NCBI GenBank assembly: GCA_902762295.1 | Contig: CACWNX010000001.1 | Coordinates: 338,702-402,701, forward strand | DNA length: 64,000 nucleotides | Source: an uncultured Pseudomonadota bacterium | Lineage (GTDB): Bacteria > Pseudomonadota > Alphaproteobacteria > Rs-D84 | Direction: 5' to 3' | Position numbers and translations under genes: made by a program | Part shown: positions 26,142-34,886 of the stretch, in pieces | Numbering within the stretch: position 1 is the first letter of the stretch | Layout: each line of letters begins with the position of its first letter | The notes under the pieces: model-generated | Seen by the model: the letters and a program-made list of their open reading frames with translations, nothing else | Databases searched by the model: none | What the model was told of the DNA's origin: nothing

Positions 26142-28358
26142 ATGTTATTTGGTTTAATAAATAAAAAAGACGAAAAAAATCGTCTGAACAACCCTGTGGC
26201 GGTTGAAATTAAATATGGTGATGAAACATTGCGTTTGGAAACCGGTCGTTATGCCAAGCAGGCAAACGGTGCAGTTATGGCGACAATGGGTGAAACGATG
26301 GTTTTGGCAACGGTCTGTGCCGAAAAAACGGCGGTAGAAGGGCAAGATTTCTTTCCGTTGACCGTTGATTACCAAGAAAAATTTGCATCGTCTGGTCGTA
26401 TTCCGGGGTCGCGTGACCGCCGTGAAGGCAAGGCATCTATGGGTGAAACATTGGTTGCGCGTCTGATTGACCGCCCAATTCGCCCACTTTTCCCAGAAAC
26501 ATTTAAAAACAAAGTCCAGGTTATTGCCCAGGTATTTTCATATGACCGCAAGAACCAGCCAGATATTTTGGCGATGATTGCGTCAAGTGCGGCATTGGCA
26601 TTATCAGGTGTTCCGTTTGCGGGCCCGATTGGTGCGGCGCGTGTTGGGTATATGAACGGAAAATATATTCTGAATCCATCAAAGAAAGATATTGAAAATT
26701 CTGAAATGGATTTGGTCGTTGCGGCAACCAAGGACGGTGTGTTAATGGTTGAATCTGAAATTGGTGAATTAGATGAAGCAACTACATTGGGGGCGGTCAA
26801 ATTTGGTTTTGATGCACAACAGACGGTTATTCGCGCAATTAACGAATTGGTTGAAACCGCCGGTAAAGAACGTTGGGCGATTCCGGAAAAGACCCCAGAA
26901 TACATCAAAATGGAATCTGCGTTTGAAAAATTTGCTCCGGAAATTGAATCTGCGTTGGGGATAAAGGAAAAGTTGACGCGTTTGGAAACGCTGGGAAACA
27001 TTCACAGTGAAGCCAAGGCGATGATTCCGGAATTGTTCCCAGATACGATTACTGCAACATCTACATTGGAATCATTTGCGGATGAAATCGTTGAAAATAT
27101 AACTGCGCGTATTATGCGTTCAAATATTTTGGCGGGCAAACCCCGTATTGATGGTCGTGACACCAAGACGGTTCGTCCGATTGAAATTGAATTAGGTATA
27201 TTGCCACGCGCACATGGTTCTGCGTTGTTTACACGCGGTGAAACCCAGGCATTGGTTTCATTGACACTTGGGGGCGGCAAAGATGCATTGCCATTGGAAA
27301 CATTAGATGGTGCCGACGAACGCGACTTTATGTTGAACTATAATTTCCCGGGATTTTCGGTCGGTGAAGCCAAGGGCTTAAAGGCCCCCGGTCGTCGTGA
27401 AATTGGACATGGTAATTTGGCGTGGCGTGCCGTTCATCCGATGATTCCATCACGCAGTGAATTTGATTATGTAATTCGTCTGTGTTCGGATATTCTGGAA
27501 TCAAATGGTTCATCGTCCATGGCGACAACATGTGGTGCGACACTGGCGATGTTGGATGGTGGCGTTCCAATGAAGCGTCCGGTTGCGGGTATTGCAATGG
27601 GCTTAATCAAAGAAGGTGATGATTATGCGATATTGACCGATATTTTGGGTGACGAAGACCACCTTGGTGATATGGATTTCAAGGTGACCGGTACCGACCA
27701 AGGTATCACCGCCCTGCAAATGGATATTAAAATCACATCTATTACATTTGAAATCATGCAAAAGGCATTAGCCCAGGCAAAAGACGGTCGTATGCACATC
27801 CTTGGTAAAATTAAGCAGGCGATTTCAAAACCGCGCGATCACGTGTCGGAATATGCGCCACAACTCTATACGATACAAATCAACCCAGACAAGGTTCGTG
27901 ATGTCATCGGCAAGGGTGGTGTCGTGATTCAGGCGTTGACACGTGATACAAACACAACGATTGACCTGGAAGATGACGGCACTGTAAAAATCTTGGCGGT
28001 GACACGCGAAGATGCCGATGCGGCAATCGCACGAATCAAAGAAATCGTTGCCGAACCCGAAGTTGGGATGATTTATCCGGGCATTGTTTCGGGTATGAAA
28101 GATTTCGGAATCTTTGTTAAAATTCTGAATGGTTTTGAATCTATGGTTCATATATCAGAAATTACCGGTAAACACTTGGCAAAAATAGAAGATGCCGGAC
28201 TAAAAGAAGGCGACCCGGTGTTTGTGAAATACCTTGGTGTGGATAAACGCGGTAAAACCCGTATGTCTATGGTTGGTATTGACCAGAAAACCGGTGCCGA
28301 GATTGATATACCGAAAGAAAAAGAATCAAAGCGGAAAAGTAAAAAGACCGAAGAATAA
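26142..28358 (+). CDS. pnp: polyribonucleotide nucleotidyltransferase (PNPase)
   Basis: 738-residue 3'-to-5' phosphorolytic exoribonuclease, homotrimeric. Two RNase PH-like domains (the first carries GRIPGSRDRREGKAS, the second RPIEIELGILPRAHGSALFTRGETQ), then a KH domain (VRDVIGKGGVVIQ near residue 585) and S1 domain (GIVSGMKDFGIFV). The sequence has full length and intact motifs. GGAGG sits 7 bases before the ATG. Confidence 0.97.
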   Translation: MLFGLINKKDEKNRLNNPVAVEIKYGDETLRLETGRYAKQANGAVMATMGETMVLATVCAEKTAVEGQDFFPLTVDYQEKFASSGRIPGSRDRREGKASMGETLVARLIDRPIRPLFPETFKNKVQVIAQVFSYDRKNQPDILAMIASSAALALSGVPFAGPIGAARVGYMNGKYILNPSKKDIENSEMDLVVAATKDGVLMVESEIGELDEATTLGAVKFGFDAQQTVIRAINELVETAGKERWAIPEKTPEYIKMESAFEKFAPEIESALGIKEKLTRLETLGNIHSEAKAMIPELFPDTITATSTLESFADEIVENITARIMRSNILAGKPRIDGRDTKTVRPIEIELGILPRAHGSALFTRGETQALVSLTLGGGKDALPLETLDGADERDFMLNYNFPGFSVGEAKGLKAPGRREIGHGNLAWRAVHPMIPSRSEFDYVIRLCSDILESNGSSSMATTCGATLAMLDGGVPMKRPVAGIAMGLIKEGDDYAILTDILGDEDHLGDMDFKVTGTDQGITALQMDIKITSITFEIMQKALAQAKDGRMHILGKIKQAISKPRDHVSEYAPQLYTIQINPDKVRDVIGKGGVVIQALTRDTNTTIDLEDDGTVKILAVTREDADAAIARIKEIVAEPEVGMIYPGIVSGMKDFGIFVKILNGFESMVHISEITGKHLAKIEDAGLKEGDPVFVKYLGVDKRGKTRMSMVGIDQKTGAEIDIPKEKESKRKSKKTEE

Positions 28359-28366
28359 ATAGAAAG

Positions 28367-28389
28367 TCCGGTCGCAAGACCGGATTTTT
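28367..28389 (+). terminator. intrinsic terminator of pnp
   Basis: TCCGGTC-GCAA-GACCGGA stem (28367-28384) followed by TTTTT. Confidence 0.85.
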
Positions 28390-28412
28390 ATCAGGTAAAA
28401 AAAGGATAAAAA

Positions 28413-28712
28413 ATGGATATGGAAGCACTTATGGCCCAGGCATCCGAATTACAGTCCAAAGTTGCCGCCGCCCAGGAAAAATTGGCGAGCATGCGTGTCA
28501 AAGGGTTGGCAACCGGTGGCGCGTGCATTGTTGATATGTCGGGTAAATACGACATATTAGGCATAACAATAAATCCAAATTTATTAAACGATGGTGCGCC
28601 GGCGGTGGAATCGGCGGTTATGTCGGCACTGCGTGATGCCAAGGACAAGGCCGATAAACTGATTGACGATGTTATGTCGGATGCAACGGCGGGTATGCCG
28701 ATGCCGAATTAA
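28413..28712 (+). CDS. ybaB: nucleoid-associated protein YbaB/EbfC
   Basis: 99-residue DNA-binding protein. It has the N-terminal coiled-coil helix MEALMAQASELQSKVAAAQEKLASM, then the strand region VKGLATGGACIVDMSGKYDILGITI and a C-terminal helix. The partners dnaX and recR are not adjacent; dnaX is 26 kb away in this window. Confidence 0.9.
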   Translation: MDMEALMAQASELQSKVAAAQEKLASMRVKGLATGGACIVDMSGKYDILGITINPNLLNDGAPAVESAVMSALRDAKDKADKLIDDVMSDATAGMPMPN

Positions 28713-28760
28713 AAAAGCCTGGACAAATAGAAATTTATAATTTATGATTTATCGGCATTT

Positions 28761-28837
28761 GGGTGTTTAGCTCAGTTGGCTAGAGCATCTGCTTTACACG
28801 CAGAGGGTCAGGGGTTCAAGTCCCTTAACACCCACCA
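28761..28837 (+). tRNA. tRNA-Val (anticodon TAC)
   Basis: 77 bases: acceptor GGGTGTT/AACACCC, discriminator A, encoded CCA, anticodon stem TCTGC/GCAGA with loop TTTACAC, T loop GTTCAAGTC. It complements the GAC isoacceptor at 4612. Confidence 0.96.
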
Positions 28838-28882
28838 CACTTCGCCAAGGCTTCGTATGGCAGGCCACGAATTTTCGTTGAT

Positions 28883-28909
28883 AAAAATCCACCAGACGGT
28901 GGATTTTTA
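28883..28909 (+). terminator. intrinsic terminator of tRNA-Val(TAC)
   Basis: AAAAATCCACC-AGAC-GGTGGATTTTT hairpin, 46 bases after the tRNA, with its own T run. Confidence 0.85.
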
Positions 28910-28952
28910 TTTAAGAAAATTAAGTAAAGTATCGGTGAATCACAAAAAATCT

Positions 28953-29696
28953 TTATTTATTCCTTGCCATCCAACGCAGTGCATTTTGGATATATAATTC
29001 CGCCCGTGCCATATCAAATTGTTTTGTGTCAGGGTTTTTTAATTTGCCTTCGGCATCTATCCATATATTTGAATTCGCCGGTACAACCATATTTATTTTA
29101 TCCAGATTTTCTGATATATTATCGGGGCCCAATCCACCACTGTACCCCATTTTATGATTTGGATTTATCGGTGCACACCATTTTTTTGGTAATTTCCCAC
29201 GCCCACCCGATGCATCAAACAGCATTGAAAATTCTGTGCCTGTTGCATCCAGTCGTTTTAACCGCCGGTGTTGTTTTGGCGTGTATTGGAAAATAAATTC
29301 AATATTGGGGTATGCATGAATTATATCTGCGACCTTGTTCGTATAAAATCTGAAACTGTCTTTGCCGCCATTTATATTTATTTGGACGCGTCCAATTACC
29401 GGTTTTCCATTATCGCGTTGCATATCCCACATGCGTTTGATTTCATATGGAACATCGCCACGACAAATTTCGGTTCGCCATTCAGAATTTACATGCATCG
29501 CAAGATTTATATTCGTATTACGCGCCGCATGCATCAGGGTTTCAAACCAAACATATCGGGGCATCCATCCTGAAAATTTTGATGGATGTGCCTGGATTGC
29601 AAATTCTGATATCGGATATTTTTTGCCAAGGGCGATAATATCATCTATTTCATTATATTCGCGCATATCGCTGCAAGTAATTTTTTCAATCTTCAT
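28953..29696 (-). CDS. TrpF-like TIM-barrel protein
   Basis: 247 residues from the ATG at 29696, which overlaps the rlmN stop (ATGA). The later part shows MLFDASGGRGK and GYSGGLGPDNI, reminiscent of the phosphate-binding loops of phosphoribosylanthranilate isomerase (FDxxxGGTG and GGLxxxNV), and earlier barrel strands are visible (INLAMHVNSEW, PVIGRVQININGG). It is longer than TrpF and no other tryptophan gene is present, so substrate and pathway are unknown. It is last in the lptF-lptD-surA-rlmN run. Confidence 0.55.
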   Translation of the reverse strand: MKIEKITCSDMREYNEIDDIIALGKKYPISEFAIQAHPSKFSGWMPRYVWFETLMHAARNTNINLAMHVNSEWRTEICRGDVPYEIKRMWDMQRDNGKPVIGRVQININGGKDSFRFYTNKVADIIHAYPNIEFIFQYTPKQHRRLKRLDATGTEFSMLFDASGGRGKLPKKWCAPINPNHKMGYSGGLGPDNISENLDKINMVVPANSNIWIDAEGKLKNPDTKQFDMARAELYIQNALRWMARNK

Positions 29697-30784
29697 TTGT
29701 TTGCCTCGCTTATTCTTAGTTGTCCACACGCCGAACCAATATCATTGCCGCGTTCGCGGCGGATTCGTGCGTGAATTCCATTTTTAATTAGTATATCTTG
29801 AAAGCGGTGAATGGCGTTGCCTGATGGCGAAGTAAATTGTCTTTCGGCAACCGTATTCCATGGTATTAAATTTACCATACAGTTTTTATTGCGCACGATT
29901 TCAACCAATTGTTCGGCACATTCGCAGGTTGCGTTTAATAAATTGCCATCGATATCGCCAAGTAATATGTATTCAATCATCAGTTGCCGATTATGCAAAT
30001 CTGTGAATCGCCATGCCGCATCCATGATTTCATGAATGGAATATTTGTTTGCAATCGGCATAATCTTTTTTCGTAATTCGTCATTTGGTGCATGTAATGA
30101 TATTGCCAAATTTATTGGTCGTCCCCATTCAATAAGTTTATCTATACCCGGTACAACACCACATGTTGATATCGTGATTCGTCGCCATCCGATTCCCATA
30201 TCGTGATTTGCACGTTCTATAAATCCAATAACATTATCGGTGTTCTGTAATGGTTCACCCGTTCCCATAACAACGATATGTGAAACATCGCCATTATTTG
30301 CATCGCCATTTGGGCGAATTGGTTTATCTGTAAATCTGTCGCCCCGCAGTTCCCACTGTGCGACTAAAATTTGTGCAAAGATTTCATTTACGGTCAAATT
30401 GCGTTTTAACCCCAATAGTGTACTGGCACAGAATTTACAACCCATTGCGCATCCGGCCTGGGAACTAACACACACACTGTTGCCATAACTAGTGCGCATT
30501 AAAACGCATTCAATTCTTTCGTTGTCATTTAATTCTAATAGGAACTTGGTTGTTGCGCCATCGGATGATTGCAATTTTTTGATAACACGCACTGGCAAGG
30601 TTTGGGCAATTTTATCTAAATCATCACGCATTTTTTCGGGTATATTTTTCATAACCGAAAAGTTTGGTGCGCCACGCGATAACCATTCTGAAATTTGTTT
30701 AGCACGAAAACGTGGCTGACCCATGTCGGTCACGAATTTTTCTAATTCAGATTCTGTTAAATCAAAAAGAATTGTTTTTGTCAT
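29693..30784 (-). CDS. rlmN: dual-specificity 23S rRNA/tRNA methyltransferase RlmN
   Basis: 363-residue radical SAM enzyme that methylates C2 of A2503 in 23S rRNA and A37 in some tRNAs. The cluster motif is CAMGCKFC near residue 111, with SSQAG just before. Also visible are MGTGEPLQN, ISTCGVVPGI, LAISLHAPND and a late CGQL cysteine. Start and length are typical. It overlaps surA-like upstream and the TrpF-like gene downstream. Confidence 0.96.
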   Translation of the reverse strand: MTKTILFDLTESELEKFVTDMGQPRFRAKQISEWLSRGAPNFSVMKNIPEKMRDDLDKIAQTLPVRVIKKLQSSDGATTKFLLELNDNERIECVLMRTSYGNSVCVSSQAGCAMGCKFCASTLLGLKRNLTVNEIFAQILVAQWELRGDRFTDKPIRPNGDANNGDVSHIVVMGTGEPLQNTDNVIGFIERANHDMGIGWRRITISTCGVVPGIDKLIEWGRPINLAISLHAPNDELRKKIMPIANKYSIHEIMDAAWRFTDLHNRQLMIEYILLGDIDGNLLNATCECAEQLVEIVRNKNCMVNLIPWNTVAERQFTSPSGNAIHRFQDILIKNGIHARIRRERGNDIGSACGQLRISEANK

Positions 30785-31605
30785 AATTTATACCGGTCGT
30801 CATTTATGATAACCACCGCCTTTCTGCGCAGTTGTTTTAATTGTTGATCAGCGATAAACATAGATTTTTTGTATATCGCATTTTGTTTGATTATTTCGTC
30901 CAGTTTTCCGTATTCTTTTGTTTTTTTAGAATCGCATATTAAAAATATATTTCCATCCCGCACGCGCGACCAATTTAATCTGCCAAGGCCCGCAATTTGT
31001 TCGCGTATTTCGGGCGATAGTTCGTATTGAATCGCAGTAAATTTTTGTGGTTCGCCACCAAGGCGCGTTGCCATATCCATTGCATCATCGCAACTTTTTG
31101 GACGCGATAATTGCTTTGCAACCGATTCGGGAACATCAACCAAACGAACCAGTGTCATTTCAATTGGCAATCCATGTTCACGTTCCAGTGATACACGTTC
31201 AGCACCAATATCTTCGGATTCAATATCTATTGTTGGCATAATAGTACGCGCAACAATAACCTGCCATGCGATATTTGCCCGCATCGCCGATATTGCCATT
31301 GCGCGTTCAGATGCACTCATGTCGCCAAGGTTCATATGTTTTAATTCCGCGGCGGCATCTTTTTCACTGGGGACCGCATTAAAATTCGCCGCATATTTTA
31401 ATTTTACATTATCATCAATAATATTTTGCAGTGCCTGGCGCCGATTATCGGTAGAATTTTTTCCCTGGCGCGCCATTAGTTTTGTTCGTGCAGTTATGTC
31501 GGTATCGGTTATTGGTTTACCATCAACCGTTGCGACAACCGTTGCCGATTGCGCCATTGTCGCCGAACACAGTATAGCAATGATTGCAAATAATATTTTT
31601 TTCAT
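30781..31605 (-). CDS. SurA-like periplasmic chaperone, short
   Basis: 274 residues with a signal peptide (MKKILFAIIAILCSATMAQSA). The N-terminal half resembles the SurA chaperone domain: VVATVDGKPITDTDITAR and RRQALQNIIDDNVKLKYA. Beyond residue 160 only a single, degenerate parvulin-like segment is visible (MATRLGGEPQKF and IAGLGRLNWSRV); SurA normally has two parvulin domains and about 430 residues. The position next to lptD, as in surA-lptD operons, supports a role in outer-membrane protein folding. Confidence 0.72.
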   Translation of the reverse strand: MKKILFAIIAILCSATMAQSATVVATVDGKPITDTDITARTKLMARQGKNSTDNRRQALQNIIDDNVKLKYAANFNAVPSEKDAAAELKHMNLGDMSASERAMAISAMRANIAWQVIVARTIMPTIDIESEDIGAERVSLEREHGLPIEMTLVRLVDVPESVAKQLSRPKSCDDAMDMATRLGGEPQKFTAIQYELSPEIREQIAGLGRLNWSRVRDGNIFLICDSKKTKEYGKLDEIIKQNAIYKKSMFIADQQLKQLRRKAVVIINDDRYKL

Positions 31606-31627
31606 GCTTTCTCCTTAATCCTTGTTT

Positions 31628-33640
31628 TTAATAGTGTTTTCCATCAACACTGATTCCGAAACGGAATTGTAATGATGTGTATCCGCGATAATCTTCTTTT
31701 TCGGCATTATCGCGACGATAACCCAAACTTAGATAATAACATGGGTGTTCATAATATATTGCGCCATTGTGTTGTTGCAATATGTTATTTGTCGCGTTGT
31801 ATATTGCATTCCAACGCACCGACCATCTGTCTGTGATTGCAAATCCGACACCACCGGCAAATTCATGAATAGATTCTGCAAGCATTTGATTATCATAAAA
31901 TTGTTGCGACCAGATATGCCCCATGTTCAAGAAATTTCGCGATGTTCCCAATACTAAATTTGTTTCAATATGTTGCAGGCTTAAATTTTCCTGGGCCAGA
32001 CGAAAACGCGTATATAAATTCAACCATTTCATATTGTTATACCCAATGCGGCCAACATAGTCCGATTGTCCATTGTGAAAGCCACTGTTGCGATCGGTAT
32101 CTTCGCGTCGTGTAAAATCATATGTTTGACCTATAAATGTTTCAATGCTTTGACCGTCTGAATCAAATGCCGCCCAACGCACCCCATAGTCAGCAAATGT
32201 TCCATTTTCCCATAAATCTAATCCAGAAAAACGATTGTTTGAAAATATTGTTGCATCCGATAATAATGCACCGGCAGAATCGTTATCCATTGCAAATTGA
32301 CTGTCGTGAATATGTCGCATAGTTGTTAATCGTGCGCGTGGTTCAATTACATGTGTCCATGATTCGCCCGGGCGAAACAACGGCAATCCCCATTCCAGAT
32401 AACCGCTTGGTAAAAATCTGTTTTTTAATCCGGAATATATTTCGTTATCTATCATTGGGGCATTATGAAAATTGTATATATCATATCGTGTGGCGATACT
32501 GGCCGTTATTCGGTTGCCCCCCCATATGGTCCAGGGAGATGTAATGCGTGCTTCGCCAATTATTCGTTGTGATGATACCCCGTCACCCGATATCCCAAGA
32601 ATATCCCCTATCAGTGTCGCATATGTTGATGCAAACAGTGGCGATGTTTGATAAACGGCATGAATATTTGGTAAAATATTTCCATTCGGTACAGATTGAT
32701 ACTCATTTTCCTGGCGCAGTTCTTGGAATACATGAACATCCGCGACAACATAACTGGATTGTCCAAATAGTTCTACACGCGCCCCAGAATCCAAGAACGG
32801 CTGTTCATCATAGAAACCATATTTCTGTAAATATGTTTTATCAGATGCGCGTTCCAAGAATATTGTTGCACGCGCATTTTCACCCAATTCAATAACATCA
32901 TCATTAAATATGTGCCAGCGATTTTCGCCTTCACGGTTATGTGTAAATGAACCGTTTGTCCTGAATTCAGCGTGTTTAGTGTTCAGGCGATGTTCTAATT
33001 GAAATAGTGGGTTTTCTTTGGTCAGGTACGATAATGTTATCGTTGCATCATGCGTGTCGGATAAATAAACATAGAACGGAACATTTATTTGTGTTCCCAT
33101 GTTGTTTGTTGATGCAAGGTTAGGTGTCAAAAAACCGCTTTTATGCTTTACGCCTGGGTCCGGCATATCAAAATACGGCAACCACAATATCGGAAAATCA
33201 TAAATCCAGAATACCATGTTATAAAACGATAACAATCGCGAATCTAAATCATGTTTTATTTTTTTTGATGTTATTTCCCATGCGTCGCCATAATTGTCAC
33301 AATTTTTACATGCGGTAAATGTCCCGTCATGTGCAATCGTTATATCACCATCGCGTGTTATTTTATCTGATTCCATATACACATGTGGCCCAAGCCATAT
33401 TTGAATATCCGAACCTGATAAATCTTTGCCACCGCGTGTAATGTATGAATCGGTCAGTGTCATTTTTTGGCCAGATTTATTTGTGATGTTTGTGGTTCCG
33501 GTTGTTTTGATTGTTTCGGTTTTTAAATCGTATTCTATTTTTTCGGCCTGGATTAACTTTGGGCTATCTGTATCTATGGCAACCGCATAACATGCGTTCC
33601 CCAGAAACAAAGTCATAAATATCAAAATACTTTTCTTCAT
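31628..33640 (-). CDS. lptD: LPS-assembly protein LptD
   Basis: 670 residues with a signal peptide. The N-terminal OstA/LptA-like domain (IQAEKIEYDLKTETIKTTG) is followed by GTFTACKNCDNYGDAWEI, whose cysteine pair matches the alphaproteobacterial form, and then a beta-barrel with LPYFDMPDPGVKHKSGFL. LptD inserts lipopolysaccharide into the outer leaflet. Shares a 4-base overlap with lptF. It indicates an LPS-bearing outer membrane. Confidence 0.93.
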   Translation of the reverse strand: MKKSILIFMTLFLGNACYAVAIDTDSPKLIQAEKIEYDLKTETIKTTGTTNITNKSGQKMTLTDSYITRGGKDLSGSDIQIWLGPHVYMESDKITRDGDITIAHDGTFTACKNCDNYGDAWEITSKKIKHDLDSRLLSFYNMVFWIYDFPILWLPYFDMPDPGVKHKSGFLTPNLASTNNMGTQINVPFYVYLSDTHDATITLSYLTKENPLFQLEHRLNTKHAEFRTNGSFTHNREGENRWHIFNDDVIELGENARATIFLERASDKTYLQKYGFYDEQPFLDSGARVELFGQSSYVVADVHVFQELRQENEYQSVPNGNILPNIHAVYQTSPLFASTYATLIGDILGISGDGVSSQRIIGEARITSPWTIWGGNRITASIATRYDIYNFHNAPMIDNEIYSGLKNRFLPSGYLEWGLPLFRPGESWTHVIEPRARLTTMRHIHDSQFAMDNDSAGALLSDATIFSNNRFSGLDLWENGTFADYGVRWAAFDSDGQSIETFIGQTYDFTRREDTDRNSGFHNGQSDYVGRIGYNNMKWLNLYTRFRLAQENLSLQHIETNLVLGTSRNFLNMGHIWSQQFYDNQMLAESIHEFAGGVGFAITDRWSVRWNAIYNATNNILQQHNGAIYYEHPCYYLSLGYRRDNAEKEDYRGYTSLQFRFGISVDGKHY

Positions 33641-34695
33641 TTTCGTATCAGCAAGAACAATATTATTACAAATAACAATACCTGGGCAATTGCCAATGTT
33701 ATCAGGTTGTTTATGTCCCAGAGCATATTAGATGCAGACATAAATGCCGCCATAATTCCAACCATTATAACAACCGCAATCGCCGGTGCAAAACTGGTTC
33801 TGCGCCGCAATAATGACGAACGCAACAATACCACCAATGCCAACACCGCCAGAATCATGTTCATAAATGGACTTAAAATTCGTGTTGCTAGTTCGGTCAT
33901 AACCGTTTTATATTGTGCAGGTGGCATTTTTTCAGACATTACATTAAATAATACGGATGTCGGCATACGGCGCGCCTTAAATGTACTATTGTTATTTTTT
34001 TCTGTAATGCTTAAATCCATATCAAAGTTATCAAATGTGCCAATAACTTTGCCCGAACCTTGCATTTGCAAAGACCCGTTTGACATAACAATGGAAAGAC
34101 CGCGCATGGTGTTAACCAATTTCCCGTTTTGGGCAAATATTGACATCTGAGATTTATCGTCGCGCATATCAGACAACATAACCTGGTTTAAATCTTGTCC
34201 CGAAACTTTATCAACATATACAACCAACCCATGCGACATTTCGGTAAATGCGCCTTCTTGCAGTTTTAAATGTGCCAACCCATATCGCAGATTCCATTGA
34301 GTATCATAGAATTTTGCCTGGGTCATTGGGACAACCCATACATTCAAAAACAAATGCGCGATGGTTAATAAGCCTGCAAGAAAAATCGCCGGGCGTGCAA
34401 TTCGTGCAGGCGAATATCCGGCACCCGCCATTACAATAACTTCGTTATCCGCAATCAATTTGTTATACACAAACAACACCGATATAAATGTGACAAATGG
34501 CACAACGATTGATAATATAAACGGAATCATCAAAACGGTCAGCCCCAAAAAATTGTTTAACTCTATACCATAGTTCAGCAAAAATTTCATCATGGACATA
34601 ATCTGGACCATCCACGCCAGTCCAGTTAAAATCAGCAATAGCATGATAAATATTCCAATCAACTGTTTGGTAAAATATCTGTCTATTATTTTCAT
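33637..34695 (-). CDS. lptF: LPS export permease LptF/LptG family
   Basis: 352 residues from the ATG at 34695 (an in-frame codon at 34731 lies in the promoter). It begins MKIIDRYFTKQL, typical of LptF/LptG. Membrane helices occur near residues 17, 52 and 95, and three more lie after residue 265; a periplasmic jellyroll separates them. I assign LptF tentatively; LptG is the alternative, as only one permease is in the window. It heads the lptD-surA-rlmN run. Confidence 0.85.
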   Translation of the reverse strand: MKIIDRYFTKQLIGIFIMLLLILTGLAWMVQIMSMMKFLLNYGIELNNFLGLTVLMIPFILSIVVPFVTFISVLFVYNKLIADNEVIVMAGAGYSPARIARPAIFLAGLLTIAHLFLNVWVVPMTQAKFYDTQWNLRYGLAHLKLQEGAFTEMSHGLVVYVDKVSGQDLNQVMLSDMRDDKSQMSIFAQNGKLVNTMRGLSIVMSNGSLQMQGSGKVIGTFDNFDMDLSITEKNNNSTFKARRMPTSVLFNVMSEKMPPAQYKTVMTELATRILSPFMNMILAVLALVVLLRSSLLRRRTSFAPAIAVVIMVGIMAAFMSASNMLWDINNLITLAIAQVLLFVIILFLLIRK

Positions 34696-34702
34696 ATATG
34701 GA

Positions 34703-34731
34703 AGTATAGAGCCCAAAACCGCACCCGTCAA
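34703..34731 (-). promoter_or_regulatory. lptF operon promoter, leaderless arrangement
   Basis: Minus-strand TTGACG (34726-34731), 17-base spacer, TATACT (34703-34708). The lptF ATG starts 8 bases after the -10 box, so the RNA should start at or next to the A of ATG. No Shine-Dalgarno fits in between. Confidence 0.75.
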
Positions 34732-34760
34732 ATATATTTAGTAAAATCTGTAAAAAACAT

Positions 34761-34788
34761 TTGCATTTGTCCGATTCGGTGTTATAAT
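34761..34788 (+). promoter_or_regulatory. nusA-infB promoter
   Basis: TTGCAT (34761-34766), 16-base spacer, TATAAT (34783-34788) preceded by TGT (extended -10). The transcript has a leader of about 90 bases before nusA. Confidence 0.75.
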
Positions 34789-34814
34789 CGTGATGTTCTT
34801 AAGATTTAAATTTT

Positions 34815-34841
34815 AAGGGCGGGGCGAAAAACCCCGCCCTT
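34815..34841 (+). promoter_or_regulatory. GC-rich hairpin in the nusA leader
   Basis: AAGGGCGGGG (34815-34824) pairs perfectly with CCCCGCCCTT (34832-34841) around a 7-base A-rich loop. It lies 20-30 bases after the transcript start and lacks a T run, so it resembles a pause or attenuation hairpin or an RNA-stabilising 5' structure rather than a terminator. Confidence 0.7.
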
Positions 34842-34886
34842 ATAGGTAAAAAAGACACAAAACAAAATACCAAGGGAGATACGCAA

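Noticed and set aside
29362..29787. 141-codon plus-strand frame opposite the TrpF-like gene
   Set aside because: It lies antisense to two better-supported genes and shows no recognisable protein pattern.
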